DNA of 64,000 nt from Clostridium sp. D33t1_170424_F3 (GCF_015667585.1 NZ_JADPEG010000001.1:120450-184449); one strand, 5' to 3'; positions 34,339 through 43,807 are shown, counted from the first letter of the stretch. Translations and numbers: made by a program. Notes: generated from the letters alone by a model not told the origin.

Positions 34339-35877
34339 TTACATTGGGATCAGCAGCATCCCCCTGTTCTCAACAAACTCGCCGGCAAGGTCGTTTTCCT
34401 GCTGGATGGCACTGACGGACGTACAGTACGTCCGGGCAATGTTCCACAGGCTCTCGCCTGAGTCTGCAAAATAAATACTGAGCGCGGCGGAAGTATCCTT
34501 TGCACGCGGCCGGTCTTCGTCCGCCCGTACGTCGGAGATAATCTTCAAGCTGCTCTGACTGGTGACTTCAGTACTCAGCCGCAGCTCCGTCTTGACCTCT
34601 ATCCCGCCGCCTGTGATGCGGTAGCTGATGCCCGCTACGCTGAGCTCCGGCGCGCAGCGAACGCCTTTGGGCTTCTCCGCGCCCCACGGGTGCGTATATT
34701 CAAAGTCGAGCATGCGCTCGGTGTAAAACGGCCGGTTTTCCTGGTTTGCAGCCAGGATACAGACATTGAATTTTCCCTTAAAGACGATTTGGCCGTCCTG
34801 CTCCGCAGCGTTGACCGCGGATAGTTCGTTCCAGATGTCAAACACCTTGGTAATACCGGTGTCCTCCAGGGCAATGCTGTTCTTTTGCAAAATGGAATCG
34901 CTCAGCAGTTCCACCACTTTTTCCACAGTTTTCTGCTTATAGCCGATTTCCAGCTCATATTCTTTGGAATAGGCGTCCGTCACGACGGTGACCTCCGCGC
35001 CCTGGTAGGCGACCGCCTCGGCGTACAGATTCACCTGCGACTCAAAGTAAGTCTTATCTCCGGAGTAATCGTTTTTCACCTGAATGGACAGTCCCGCGAC
35101 GCTCAGTTTGACGTTACAGAGGCAATCGTCCGTCAGATCATTGCAATCCAGCATCTGGCTGAAGGGAATCGCATATTCCATAAGCTCCAGCATGCTTTCG
35201 TCCAGCACGGAGGAATACAGAATCTTCAGGTTGACCTCGCCCTTGACCATCAGCTTGTTTGCCACCAGCTTAGAATCCTGCAGATTCACGTAAGCGGTGG
35301 AACGAAGGATGTTTTCCGCGCCCGGCTTGGAAGACGGCAATTCCAGCGTCTCTTCCACGCTGAATTGCTGGCCGCAGAATCCGGCGATGCGGCTGTATGG
35401 CATCGAACGCTTCTGCTGCTCCACCTCGTCGCTGTCAATGTGACAGACCACCTCGCTCTCTGTCCGCCCAATCACCTTGGCGCAAACGGAGAAGGCTCCG
35501 TGGATATCCAGGCGGCGCGGGCTGGTCGCGCGGCAATTGATATACTCCACACGGGTAAACGCGCAGACATGCGCGTGGTCCACCGCCTGCTTCATGGTAA
35601 TGGCGGCGAAGAATGAACTGCTGTTTTCACAGCACCGCAGGGTGTTTCCCCCCGCGTCCAGATAAAAGATCTTGACATTGTACGTTCCTTCCAGCTCCAG
35701 GCGGTCCCCCATGACATTCCTCCCCGTGATGCGGGGATAGACCTGGCACTTCAGGATGCGCTGTATGTCCGGGCAGTAATCCGGCAGGCTGATGTCAAGG
35801 TCTACCGGCTGCTCCTGACATCCGTCATAAATGATTTCGCCGGCGGCCAACGCCTCACGGTTAAGCATATAATCCAT
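34339..35877 (-). CDS. DUF3794 (SPOCS) and LysM domain protein, likely spore-associated
   Basis: 512 aa. Repeated DUF3794/SPOCS beta domains fill most of the chain, starting with LPDYCPDIQRILKCQVYPRI. The last 45 residues or so form a LysM domain (IYFADSGESLWNIARTY...IQQENDL...LLIPM) which binds peptidoglycan-type glycans. No signal peptide is present, as for mother-cell coat or cortex morphogenesis proteins. It is 60 nt upstream of spoIVA on the same strand, so both may be one sporulation transcript. Confidence 0.88.
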   Translation of the reverse strand: MDYMLNREALAAGEIIYDGCQEQPVDLDISLPDYCPDIQRILKCQVYPRITGRNVMGDRLELEGTYNVKIFYLDAGGNTLRCCENSSSFFAAITMKQAVDHAHVCAFTRVEYINCRATSPRRLDIHGAFSVCAKVIGRTESEVVCHIDSDEVEQQKRSMPYSRIAGFCGQQFSVEETLELPSSKPGAENILRSTAYVNLQDSKLVANKLMVKGEVNLKILYSSVLDESMLELMEYAIPFSQMLDCNDLTDDCLCNVKLSVAGLSIQVKNDYSGDKTYFESQVNLYAEAVAYQGAEVTVVTDAYSKEYELEIGYKQKTVEKVVELLSDSILQKNSIALEDTGITKVFDIWNELSAVNAAEQDGQIVFKGKFNVCILAANQENRPFYTERMLDFEYTHPWGAEKPKGVRCAPELSVAGISYRITGGGIEVKTELRLSTEVTSQSSLKIISDVRADEDRPRAKDTSAALSIYFADSGESLWNIARTYCTSVSAIQQENDLAGEFVENRGMLLIPM

Positions 35878-35958
35878 TCAGGCTCTCTCCTTTTCCTGTT
35901 TCTGTCTAATTGTTATTCGGCTCCTGTCCATTTTATGCTTTTCCGCAGAAACAAATTG

Positions 35959-35991
35959 GGCCCGCCGCGGAGAAAATCCCCGCGGCGGGCC
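35959..35991. terminator. GC-rich hairpin between spoVM and the DUF3794 gene
   Basis: GGCCCGCCGCGG (35959-35970) pairs perfectly with CCGCGGCGGGCC (35980-35991). Confidence 0.6.
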
Positions 35992-36023
35992 TAAAAACAA
36001 AAAGCCGGCTGTTTCCAGCCGGC
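35992..36023 (-). terminator. Terminator of spoVM
   Basis: GCCGGCTG (36004-36011) pairs with CAGCCGGC (36016-36023), followed on the minus strand by TTTTTGTTTTT. It ends the long superoperon. Confidence 0.85.
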
Positions 36024-36030
36024 CGGTTCG

Positions 36031-36111
36031 TCACTGTTCCTTTTTAATATGGAACATTTTGCGAAGTACAAATCCCCAGAATTTGGAACCCTTGACAACG
36101 ACTACTTTCAT
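36031..36111 (-). CDS. spoVM: Stage V sporulation protein M (26 aa)
   Basis: 26 codons from ATG at 36111 to TGA at 36031, after GGGAGG. The length equals that of Bacillus SpoVM, and the pattern fits: a start MKVVVVK, an amphipathic helix KFWGFVLRKMF and a charged end. SpoVM recognises the curved forespore membrane and anchors SpoIVA, encoded 1.8 kb downstream. Gene order also supports it: in Bacillus spoVM follows thiN. Position 9 is Ser, whereas Bacillus has a proline important for curvature sensing. The Cys-rich gene at 36134 lies between it and thiN. Confidence 0.88.
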   Translation of the reverse strand: MKVVVVKGSKFWGFVLRKMFHIKKEQ

Positions 36112-36133
36112 GACGAAAACCTCCCAATTATGT

Positions 36134-36307
36134 TCAGCTCCGAAGGAGCGCTACGCCCAGCACAACCATAATGATCGCTACAACGAACATGATCAGGCCG
36201 ATCGGGCAGAAGCAAGAGCATACGAGGCCCAGTCCAAACGCTATGGCATACTGCCCCACTCTGCAGCAGGTATTGCCTTTAAAGCAGCAGTTTCCTTTGC
36301 AACGCAT
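36134..36307 (-). CDS. Cysteine-rich small membrane protein, 57 aa
   Basis: ATG at 36307 to TGA at 36134. The N-terminal third holds CKGNCCFKGNTCC, and CSCFC follows at the start of the hydrophobic part. The rest is a transmembrane helix (GLIMFVVAIIMVVLGVALL). Seven cysteines in 57 residues suggest a metal-binding or cross-linked coat-membrane protein. It sits 22 nt before spoVM, so a sporulation role is likely by position alone. The ribosome binding site is weak. I do not recognise a family. Confidence 0.65.
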   Translation of the reverse strand: MRCKGNCCFKGNTCCRVGQYAIAFGLGLVCSCFCPIGLIMFVVAIIMVVLGVALLRS

Positions 36308-36380
36308 TTTCCATCGCCCCGTTTCTCTTATGTCTTATTAGCAGTATATACACGGGGCGGAAAATTGGTTCCAAATAAAT

Positions 36381-37025
36381 TTATGCGTCCTTCTGGATGA
36401 CAATCAGCGCGTCTCCACTGTGCACGATGACCTGCGCCGGATCGTTGATGATCTGGTTGCTGCAGCCCAGCGGGAAATTAGAACGCAGCGGGTACTCATC
36501 CAGCGGGTATTTCATCCCCTCATAGCTTACCGTACAGACGGCGCAGCCAAAGGGAAACGCGGAAAAGGTCGCGCCGGCTAATCCACGCAGAACCATGCGC
36601 CCGCTTTTCAGCAGGAGCACACTGGTGTTTCTGTCCGCCAGCACCGCATGACAGCCTTGTTCCGCCAGGTACTGCAGCACGCAGAGGTTGGCGATGGAAT
36701 GATCAAACCGCTCCCCGCCCAGCGCGCCGGCCAGTACAAATTCCCGGAAACCGCGCCGCAGCCCTTCCCGGACCGCCGCCATCATATCGGTATCGTCCTT
36801 CTCCGGTTTCAGGCGGATCGTTTCAATTCCTTCCGGCAGCTCGCCCCGCAGGGAATCGAAGTCGCCGATCAACAGATCCGGCCGCAGGCCATACGCTTTC
36901 GCTGTGTCCACACCGCCGTCCGCGCAGATGATATAGAAGGATTCCGGCGGATATTCCTCGAAAACCGTTTTGTCCGCCAGCGGCGCTGAACCGATAATCA
37001 TACAGCGTTTTATTTCATTTCCCAT
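36381..37025 (-). CDS. thiN: Thiamine diphosphokinase
   Basis: 214 aa. ICADGGVDTAKAYGLRPDLLIGDFDSL and EKDDTDMMAAVREGLRRG are the ThiN signature, followed by GALGGERFDHSIANL. It converts thiamine to thiamine diphosphate. It overlaps rsgA by 16 nt. In Bacillus rpe lies between cpgA and thiN; it is absent here. The YjbQ-type gene at 58770 belongs to a family once linked to thiamine phosphate, but is unrelated to this gene. Confidence 0.95.
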   Translation of the reverse strand: MGNEIKRCMIIGSAPLADKTVFEEYPPESFYIICADGGVDTAKAYGLRPDLLIGDFDSLRGELPEGIETIRLKPEKDDTDMMAAVREGLRRGFREFVLAGALGGERFDHSIANLCVLQYLAEQGCHAVLADRNTSVLLLKSGRMVLRGLAGATFSAFPFGCAVCTVSYEGMKYPLDEYPLRSNFPLGCSNQIINDPAQVIVHSGDALIVIQKDA

Positions 37026-37906
37026 TCCTTCAGGTCCTTTACTTCGTTATACATCGCCACATAGCTCTCGTGACGGCTGGGATGAATTACCCCTTCCCGA
37101 ACCGCCTCGAGCACCGCGCAGCCTTTCTCGCAGGTATGCGAGCAGGACGGGAATTTGCATGCGTTTAAATAGGGCGCAAACTCCCGGAAGCTGAACTGCA
37201 GGTTCTCCTTGCGGATCAGATCGCACTGCTCCATGTTGATGGAGGAAAAGCCCGGCGTGTCCGCTACATAGCCGCCCCCCGCCAGTTTTAGCAGCTCCAC
37301 CTGCCGGGTCGTATGGCGGCCCCGCCCCAGCTTCTGACTGATTTCGCCCGTTTGAAGCGCATACGTCTCATCGACGCCGTTGAGCAGAGAGGATTTCCCC
37401 ACACCGGAATTCCCCGTAAACGCAGTGATTTTCCCTTTGAGTAAAGCGCGGACCTCCGCGACGCCCTCTCCCGTTACGGAAGAAACCGTAAAGAAGCGAA
37501 TGCCCGCCTTTTCATAGATTTCACGCAGCCACTCGCCGTCCTGCAGGTCCGTTTTAGAGACAACCACAACCGGCTCGATCTCCTTATCCTCCGCCGCTGC
37601 CACGGCCTTGTCGATCAGCAAAGGATTCGGGGAGGGATCGCACACAGAAGTCACTACGATCACCTGGTCGATGTTGGCAACGGGCGGACGCGTCAAAAAA
37701 TTTTTGCGCGGCAGAAGGGACTCGATCAGGCCCGTCCCGTCCGGGTCTACGCTGATCTCCACCCGGTCCCCCACAAATGGCGTCATCCCTTTTTTGCGGA
37801 AAACGCCCCTGGCTTTGCAGGTATAGATTTGATCGGCAGCCTCTACATAGTAGAAGCCGCCGATCCCTTTCATAATCAATCCGTTCAACTGTTCCATCAC
37901 GCTCAT
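37010..37906 (-). CDS. rsgA: Small ribosomal subunit biogenesis GTPase RsgA
   Basis: 298 aa. An N-terminal OB fold is followed by a circularly permuted GTPase: G4 SKTDL comes before G1 GNSGVGKSSLLNG and G3 DTPGFSS. The C-terminal zinc site is visible in CKFPSCSHTCEKGC. RsgA acts late in 30S assembly. Its start overlaps the prkC stop by 4 nt (ATGA), so it is coupled to the kinase. Confidence 0.96.
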   Translation of the reverse strand: MSVMEQLNGLIMKGIGGFYYVEAADQIYTCKARGVFRKKGMTPFVGDRVEISVDPDGTGLIESLLPRKNFLTRPPVANIDQVIVVTSVCDPSPNPLLIDKAVAAAEDKEIEPVVVVSKTDLQDGEWLREIYEKAGIRFFTVSSVTGEGVAEVRALLKGKITAFTGNSGVGKSSLLNGVDETYALQTGEISQKLGRGRHTTRQVELLKLAGGGYVADTPGFSSINMEQCDLIRKENLQFSFREFAPYLNACKFPSCSHTCEKGCAVLEAVREGVIHPSRHESYVAMYNEVKDLKEWEMK

Positions 37907-39972
37907 TCCGTCGGTGTAATCGGCAGATGGGTCGGGAAGTCGCCATCCAGTCCATAGTCCGTGTCTGTTCCGTCGCCCTCCGGGCTGGAAGAATTCACCG
38001 GCGGAACATACGGATAACTCTCCACCTGACTGGGCTTGCCTGTATCGAAGTCCATAATGAACACCGCATATTTGCTGCCGTCCAGCTCCACGACAAGCGT
38101 TTTTTGGCCGCTGGTGCCCGTCACTTTAATGGTGCAAAGGTTATTGTAAGACGGATTCACCGTCTTGATGCCGTCGTCCATCACGGTTCCATCCAGATAG
38201 GCCTTGAGCTGGATATCGTGCGTAACACTCTGCGGCAGATGGATATTCGCCTCCAGCGTCTTTTCCGACTGCTTGCCGGAGCTGACCACGAGGTTGACTT
38301 TGGAATCCTTGTCGACCGGGACGCCAGGCAGCGGATTCGTCTCAATGACGGTATTCTCCGGCTTGTCGCTGTCGTCCTTCATCGTGACCTCTCCCACCTG
38401 CAAACCGGCAGCGAGAATATCCGCCTTCGCTGCTTCGATATTCTTATCGATCACAGACGGCACCGGGATTTGTTCATTCTCCGGGCCCTTGCTGACCAGG
38501 ATTTTGACGGTGCTTCCCTCCGGAGCGGTCGCGCCGCCCTTCGGCTCCATATCGCAGACGTAGCCCTCCGCGGTCTGGTCGTTGAAAACTTCCACGACAC
38601 TGACGACAAATCCTTCGTCCTTCAGACGTTTTTCCGCATCCGCCTGCAAACGGTTCGTGACGTCCGGGACCGGCACAGCCTTTGCGCCGCTGTTGATCAC
38701 CAGGATGACCTCCCCGTCCTCTTTGACCATCATCCCCTCCGAGGGCTTCTGACTCAGGACGATACCGGATTCCTGTGTGGAATCCTCCTTGGTTTCAATA
38801 GTAAATTTAAACTTGTAGGTCTCGTCGTTTTGTATATCGCTGTATTTCATACCGACGAACTTTGGCATTTCGATCGTGTCTGACTCCGTCGTGCTACAAC
38901 TCCGGAAGATCGCCGCAACGCCAATGCTGAGCGCCACGATCAGGAAGGCCGCCAGAACGCCCAGCATTGCCATCATGGGTTTCTTGCTGTTCTGCTGCTT
39001 CCTGCGCGGCGGCTCCTCTTCTTCGTACTCGTATTCGTAGTTGTCGTTGTAAGCCGCCAGCTTGCCGTTGCGCACAGAACTGACCGCATTGACATATTTG
39101 GTCGGCTTTTCATCGATAAAGTATTTATACTGGAAGCTAATGCTGGGATTGCGCTGGAACGCCTCGATGTCCTCCAGCATCTCCGAGGAAGACTGATAGC
39201 GCTGCGAGGGGTTCTTCTGCATCGCCTTCATGGTGATCTCTTCCAGCCCCTCCGGAATGGCGGGATTGATGTCCCTGGGCGGTCTCGGGTCCGCCTGCAG
39301 CTGCATGATCGCAACGGATACCGCATTGTCCGCTTCAAACGGCAAAGTGCCGGTCAACATCTCATACAGCATGACGCCGACCGAATAAATATCGGCCTTG
39401 TCGTCGGTTACGTCGCCGCGCGCCTGCTCCGGTGCGATATAATGCACGGAACCGATCGCCTTGTCGGTCATGGTGCGCGTCTCACTGCGGGAGAACCGCG
39501 CGATGCCAAAGTCCGTCACCTTGATGGCGCCGTCCTGCAGCAGCATGATATTCTGCGGCTTAATATCGCGGTGCACAATGCCCTTACTATGGGCGTGCTC
39601 CAGCGCGCGCAGGATCTGCACGGTGAAATGGATTGCTTCCTTCCACTTGAGCTCCCGCTGCTGGTCAAGGTATTCCTTCAGCGTAATTCCGTCGATATAT
39701 TCCTCGACGATGTACTGAATGCGGTCTCCAAAGCTGACATCATACACCTTTACAATATTGGGGTGAGAAAGCACCGCAATGGCTTTGGATTCATTTTTAA
39801 ACCGGCGGATAAAATCCTGGTTCTCCAGGTATTCGTCCTTCAGGATTTTGATCGCGACCGTCCGATCGTCAATAATGTCATATGCGCGGTAGACCCACGC
39901 CATTCCCCCCACGCCGATCAATTCATGAATTTCATAACGCCCATCAAGCCTTTTTCCTGTATACTTATCCAT
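37903..39972 (-). CDS. prkC: PASTA-domain serine/threonine protein kinase PrkC
   Basis: 689 aa. Kinase domain: GVGGMAWVYRAYD, lysine in VAIKIL, catalytic HRDIKPQNIML, DFG in VTDFGIARF, and an activation loop rich in Thr. A transmembrane helix lies near residues 335-355. Three PASTA domains follow (about 370-575), then a Ser/Pro-rich end of about 100 residues. PASTA kinases sense muropeptides and control cell wall growth and spore germination. It follows stp by 21 nt. Confidence 0.96.
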   Translation of the reverse strand: MDKYTGKRLDGRYEIHELIGVGGMAWVYRAYDIIDDRTVAIKILKDEYLENQDFIRRFKNESKAIAVLSHPNIVKVYDVSFGDRIQYIVEEYIDGITLKEYLDQQRELKWKEAIHFTVQILRALEHAHSKGIVHRDIKPQNIMLLQDGAIKVTDFGIARFSRSETRTMTDKAIGSVHYIAPEQARGDVTDDKADIYSVGVMLYEMLTGTLPFEADNAVSVAIMQLQADPRPPRDINPAIPEGLEEITMKAMQKNPSQRYQSSSEMLEDIEAFQRNPSISFQYKYFIDEKPTKYVNAVSSVRNGKLAAYNDNYEYEYEEEEPPRRKQQNSKKPMMAMLGVLAAFLIVALSIGVAAIFRSCSTTESDTIEMPKFVGMKYSDIQNDETYKFKFTIETKEDSTQESGIVLSQKPSEGMMVKEDGEVILVINSGAKAVPVPDVTNRLQADAEKRLKDEGFVVSVVEVFNDQTAEGYVCDMEPKGGATAPEGSTVKILVSKGPENEQIPVPSVIDKNIEAAKADILAAGLQVGEVTMKDDSDKPENTVIETNPLPGVPVDKDSKVNLVVSSGKQSEKTLEANIHLPQSVTHDIQLKAYLDGTVMDDGIKTVNPSYNNLCTIKVTGTSGQKTLVVELDGSKYAVFIMDFDTGKPSQVESYPYVPPVNSSSPEGDGTDTDYGLDGDFPTHLPITPTE

Positions 39973-39993
39973 GCAACATCAACTCCAATACAG

Positions 39994-40722
39994 TTAGTGT
40001 CGGATGACGGCTACGGTGACGTTGTCTCCGCCGCCGCCGGCTTTGGCCAGTTCCACCAGCCGTTCCGGAAGCAGCCGGGTATCCAGTTCCCGGACCAGCC
40101 GTTCCATCTGCTCTTCATCCACATAGTTGGTTAATCCATCCGTGCACAGCAGCAGGATGTCGTCCTTGGTAAATTTACATTCGCAGTAATCGATCTCTAT
40201 ACCGGATTCCACACCCAGCGCGCGGGTAATTATATTCTTCTGCGGGTGCCGCCTGGCCTGCTGTGTGGTGAGGTCCCCGCTGTTAATCAATTCCTGCACC
40301 ATGGAATGGTCGGTCGTGATCTGCCGGATGCCGTCCGATCCAATCATATACGCCCGGCTGTCCCCCGCGTGCGCAATATGCGCAATCCCACGCGAGACAA
40401 TTGCCGCAACGACTGTTGTACCCATCCCCTTGAGCTGCTCTTCCTCCTGCGCCCGGTCGTAGATCGCCACGTTGGCGTTGAATATTGCGGAAATCATCAG
40501 GTTTTTAATTGACTGGTCGCTGATATGTTCGCTGCCCGAGGAAAGAATCTGCTCCGATATTTTATCCACAGCGATCGCACTGGCGATATTGCCGCCGTTC
40601 GCACCGCCCATTCCGTCGCACACAACTGCCCACGCCGTATTACCGGAGAGCACGCCCGCCTTTACCGCATCCTGGTTGGAATGGCGTACCAGGCCGATAT
40701 CAGTTTTCATGTAGATTTTCAA
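39994..40722 (-). CDS. stp: PP2C-family serine/threonine phosphatase Stp/PrpC
   Basis: 242 aa. Metal-binding motifs VRHSNQD, VCDGMGGANGG, GDSRAYMIG and LLCTDGLTNYV, plus a final GGGDNVTVAVI, match bacterial PP2C phosphatases. It reverses PrkC phosphorylation. It overlaps rlmN by 23 nt, so it is embedded in the superoperon. Confidence 0.96.
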   Translation of the reverse strand: MKIYMKTDIGLVRHSNQDAVKAGVLSGNTAWAVVCDGMGGANGGNIASAIAVDKISEQILSSGSEHISDQSIKNLMISAIFNANVAIYDRAQEEEQLKGMGTTVVAAIVSRGIAHIAHAGDSRAYMIGSDGIRQITTDHSMVQELINSGDLTTQQARRHPQKNIITRALGVESGIEIDYCECKFTKDDILLLCTDGLTNYVDEEQMERLVRELDTRLLPERLVELAKAGGGGDNVTVAVIRH

Positions 40723-41767
40723 TACCGGCCACCTCCTCCTGATATCTGCGTTTCAATTGCCCGCAGGAAGCGTTGATATCCGAGCCAAGCGTCCGCCGCA
40801 CAGTCGCGGTGATCCCTTTTTCGGACAGGATTTTAATAAACCTTTGTATCTGCTCCTGGGAGCTTTTCCGGTACCCGTTTCCCTGCACCTCGTTGACCGG
40901 GATCAAATTGACATGGCAGAGCATCCCATGCAGACGGCGCGCCAGCTCCTTTGCGCAGTCCGCGCTGTCGTTGACGCCGCTGATCATCGCATATTCAAAG
41001 GAGATGCGCCGCCCGGTTGTATCCGCATAATAACGGCAGGCCTTCAACAGCTCTTCCACGTTCCACCGGCGGTTAACCGGCATGGTCCGGGAACGGATCG
41101 CGTCGTTCGGCGCGTGCAGGGACACGGAGAGGGTCAGCTGCAGCCTGCGGTCCGCCAAATCATAAATCCGGTCCACGATACCGCAGGTGGAAAGGGAAAT
41201 ATGCCGCATACCGATGTTCATACCGTCGTCTGAAGAGACCAGCTCCAAAAAGCGGAGCACGTTTTCGTAATTGTCCAGCGGCTCCCCCATCCCCATCAAA
41301 ACAATATTGGAGATGCGGACCTGCCGGTCCTCCTGCGCCGCCTGCACCTGTGCCAGCATCTCTGAGGGCGTTAGGTCGCGGGAAAAGCCGCTTTTTCCCG
41401 TTGCACAGAAAGAACAGTTCATTTTGCAGCCCACCTGGCTCGAAATACAGATGGAATAGCCATGGTGATACTCCATCAGCACGCACTCCACGTGCTCCCC
41501 GTCGGGCAGACGGAGCAGATATTTTACGGTGCCGTCCAGCTTGGAAACCAGACGCTGGGCAACCTCCGCCACCGCTATGTAGTAGCGCTGCGCAAGCGTC
41601 TGACGAAACGCCTTGGACTGGTCCGACATTTCCTCAAAGGATTTCACGCCGCGGTGCAGCCATTTATACACCTGCAAAGCACGAAAAGACGGCAGGCCGT
41701 CCGCGGTGAACGCCTCCCTGATCTCCGCAAGCGTCATCGATTTGATGTCCTGTAAACTCAAGTTCAT
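40700..41767 (-). CDS. rlmN: Dual-specificity rRNA/tRNA adenine-C2 methyltransferase RlmN
   Basis: 355 aa. The radical SAM motif is CKMNCSFCATG (C-x3-C-x2-C), with GMGEPLDNYENV and a C-terminal cysteine in INASCGQLK that carries the methyl-cysteine intermediate. It methylates A2503 of 23S rRNA and some tRNAs. Its start overlaps rsmB by 4 nt (ATGA). Confidence 0.96.
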   Translation of the reverse strand: MNLSLQDIKSMTLAEIREAFTADGLPSFRALQVYKWLHRGVKSFEEMSDQSKAFRQTLAQRYYIAVAEVAQRLVSKLDGTVKYLLRLPDGEHVECVLMEYHHGYSICISSQVGCKMNCSFCATGKSGFSRDLTPSEMLAQVQAAQEDRQVRISNIVLMGMGEPLDNYENVLRFLELVSSDDGMNIGMRHISLSTCGIVDRIYDLADRRLQLTLSVSLHAPNDAIRSRTMPVNRRWNVEELLKACRYYADTTGRRISFEYAMISGVNDSADCAKELARRLHGMLCHVNLIPVNEVQGNGYRKSSQEQIQRFIKILSEKGITATVRRTLGSDINASCGQLKRRYQEEVAGIENLHEN

Positions 41768-43104
41768 TCTCCTACCCTTTGAAAGGAAGAAATAAAAAAG
41801 CCGTCCGTCCCATGTACATGCGGCATCAGAGTGAGCTGGTACGCCGGCTCCGGGATCGCATGCGGCAAATTTTGCGGCAGGGACAGCGGTTTGGGGCGGA
41901 ACTCCGGATGCTCTTTTAAAAACCGCTCCGCAACCCCCGCGTTCTCTTTGGGACGCAGGGTGCAGGTGGAATAAAACAGAAATCCGCCTTTTTTTACCAA
42001 TTCCGAGGTTTTACTCAGAATACCGTACTGCAAATCCGGCAAACTGTCAAGAGTGGATTCCAATTTATAGCGGATTTCCGGCTTTCTCCGGATGATTCCC
42101 AGCCCGGAACAGGGCGCATCGCACAGGACGCGGTCCGCCGGCTCCAAAGGCTCCTTTGGCTGCAGCGCGTCCCGTATCCCGGTTTTAATACAATCCAGCC
42201 CCAGCCGCTGCGCGCCGTCTCGGATCAAACGGACTTTTCCTTTATACTTGTCAAAGGCCAGCACAGTCCCCCGATTCTGCATGGTTTCCGCGATGGTGAA
42301 CGCCTTGCCGCCGGGCGCGGAACAGACGTCGATCACCCGCTCCCCCGGCTGCGCGCCAACCAGACACGCGCATAATTGGGACGAAAGATCCTGCACATGG
42401 AACAATCCATCTTGAAAAGCCTGCATTTTCCCAATAGAACCGGTATTTTGCACGCTGGCAGCACACGGAACCCCTGTAACGGCTTCCACCTTTACATTTT
42501 CTTCCATCAGCTGCTGGAGTAAGTATGCCTCATCGCCTTTTGTATTATTCAGCCGGATGTAGACCGGCGGATGGCCAGCCAAAGATTCCAGCAGCTGCAA
42601 GGCGCAATCCGCCCCATAGGAACGCTGCCACAGAGCAATCAGCCACTGCGGACAGGAGTACTTGACGCTGAGATACAGCAGAGGGTTCTTCTTTTCTGAA
42701 GGCATCGGCAGGTTTTCCAGACTCCGGATCAAATTCCGCAGCACCGCATTGATAAAGCCCGCGGCCTTTACAGCTTTATTTTGCTTCGCCAGCTCTACAG
42801 AGACGTTTACTGCCGCGCTGTGCGGGATTTTTTCAAGATATAAAATCTGATACGCGCCAATGCGCAGAATTTCCCGCACCTGCGGCGTCATTTTCAGCAC
42901 CGGCGTTTTGGAAAAACAGCCGATGAGATAGTCCAGCGTCAGGCGGCGTTCCAGCACGCCATAAAAAATAGCGGACGCCAGAGCCGCGTCGCGCGGCTCC
43001 AACGCAAACTGGACCAGGGTTTTATCCAGCACCAGGTTGGAATATCCCTCGTTTTCATCCACATGCAGCAAAGCCGCCAGCGCGGCTGCTCTTGCATCCG
43101 CCAT
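41764..43104 (-). CDS. rsmB: 16S rRNA cytosine-5 methyltransferase RsmB
   Basis: 446 aa. ATG at 43104 follows GGAGG; a longer frame to 43128 begins inside the upstream gene. An N-terminal NusB-like domain precedes the SAM domain with VIDVCSAPGGKAF, active-site cysteines in CDAPCSGLG and YSTCTLRPKEN. It makes m5C967 in 16S rRNA. It is 1 nt from the stop of the zinc peptidase gene. Confidence 0.95.
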   Translation of the reverse strand: MADARAAALAALLHVDENEGYSNLVLDKTLVQFALEPRDAALASAIFYGVLERRLTLDYLIGCFSKTPVLKMTPQVREILRIGAYQILYLEKIPHSAAVNVSVELAKQNKAVKAAGFINAVLRNLIRSLENLPMPSEKKNPLLYLSVKYSCPQWLIALWQRSYGADCALQLLESLAGHPPVYIRLNNTKGDEAYLLQQLMEENVKVEAVTGVPCAASVQNTGSIGKMQAFQDGLFHVQDLSSQLCACLVGAQPGERVIDVCSAPGGKAFTIAETMQNRGTVLAFDKYKGKVRLIRDGAQRLGLDCIKTGIRDALQPKEPLEPADRVLCDAPCSGLGIIRRKPEIRYKLESTLDSLPDLQYGILSKTSELVKKGGFLFYSTCTLRPKENAGVAERFLKEHPEFRPKPLSLPQNLPHAIPEPAYQLTLMPHVHGTDGFFISSFQRVGE

Positions 43105-43105
43105 A

Positions 43106-43807
43106 TCAGTCGCGCCTCCGGTTTCCAAAAATCAACAGGAGCCGCAGCAGGGACAGCAGCGCCGTAAAGGTCGCCGCAACATAGGTCATCGCCGCCGCCC
43201 GCAGCACTTTCTTCGCCCCCAGCAATTCCTGCTGGTCCAGAATCCCCGTCTCATCCAGCGCGCGCAGAGCGCGTGCGCTCGCGTTGAACTCCACCGGCAG
43301 CGTTGCCAGCTGTAACAAAACGCAGAGGCTGTACAAGGCGATTCCAAGGGTTACAAAAAAGTCGTACTGCACCGGCAGCAGCAGGCCGATAAAAATCAGC
43401 GGCATGGACAGCCGCGAGCCGAATTGCGTTACAGGAACCAGCGACGCGCGGATCTTGTTGGGCAGGTACCCTTGCGCATGCTGAACGGCATGCCCCGCCT
43501 CATGCGCCGCCACGCCGACCGCAGAGATGGACGAGGAAGCATACACCGGATCGGACAGGCTGATGACGCCGGTAGAAGGGTTAAAATTATCGGTCATACT
43601 GCCGCCGATGTGCTGAATCTGCACGCCAAACGCGCCTCCGTACTGCATCACCCGCTGCGCGGCGTCCGCTCCGGTCATATGGCGCGCAGTCATAATGCGG
43701 GAATACTTATTGAATGTGGAACTTACCTTGATCTGTGCGTACATCGAAATGATGATCGCGGGAATCATGATTATAAAAGAGCGATAATCGAAATAATACA
43801 ATCCCAT
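43106..43807 (-). CDS. YugP-like zinc metallopeptidase, membrane protein
   Basis: 233 aa with several hydrophobic segments (start, 120-150, and the C-terminal end). The zinc motif is HEAGHAVQH, followed by the family block GVAAHEAGH context VYASSSISAVGVAAHEAGHAVQHAQGY. YugP-type proteins are found in most Firmicutes, with no settled substrate. It lies between fmt and rsmB in the superoperon, a place it shares with other clostridia. Confidence 0.93.
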   Translation of the reverse strand: MGLYYFDYRSFIIMIPAIIISMYAQIKVSSTFNKYSRIMTARHMTGADAAQRVMQYGGAFGVQIQHIGGSMTDNFNPSTGVISLSDPVYASSSISAVGVAAHEAGHAVQHAQGYLPNKIRASLVPVTQFGSRLSMPLIFIGLLLPVQYDFFVTLGIALYSLCVLLQLATLPVEFNASARALRALDETGILDQQELLGAKKVLRAAAMTYVAATFTALLSLLRLLLIFGNRRRD

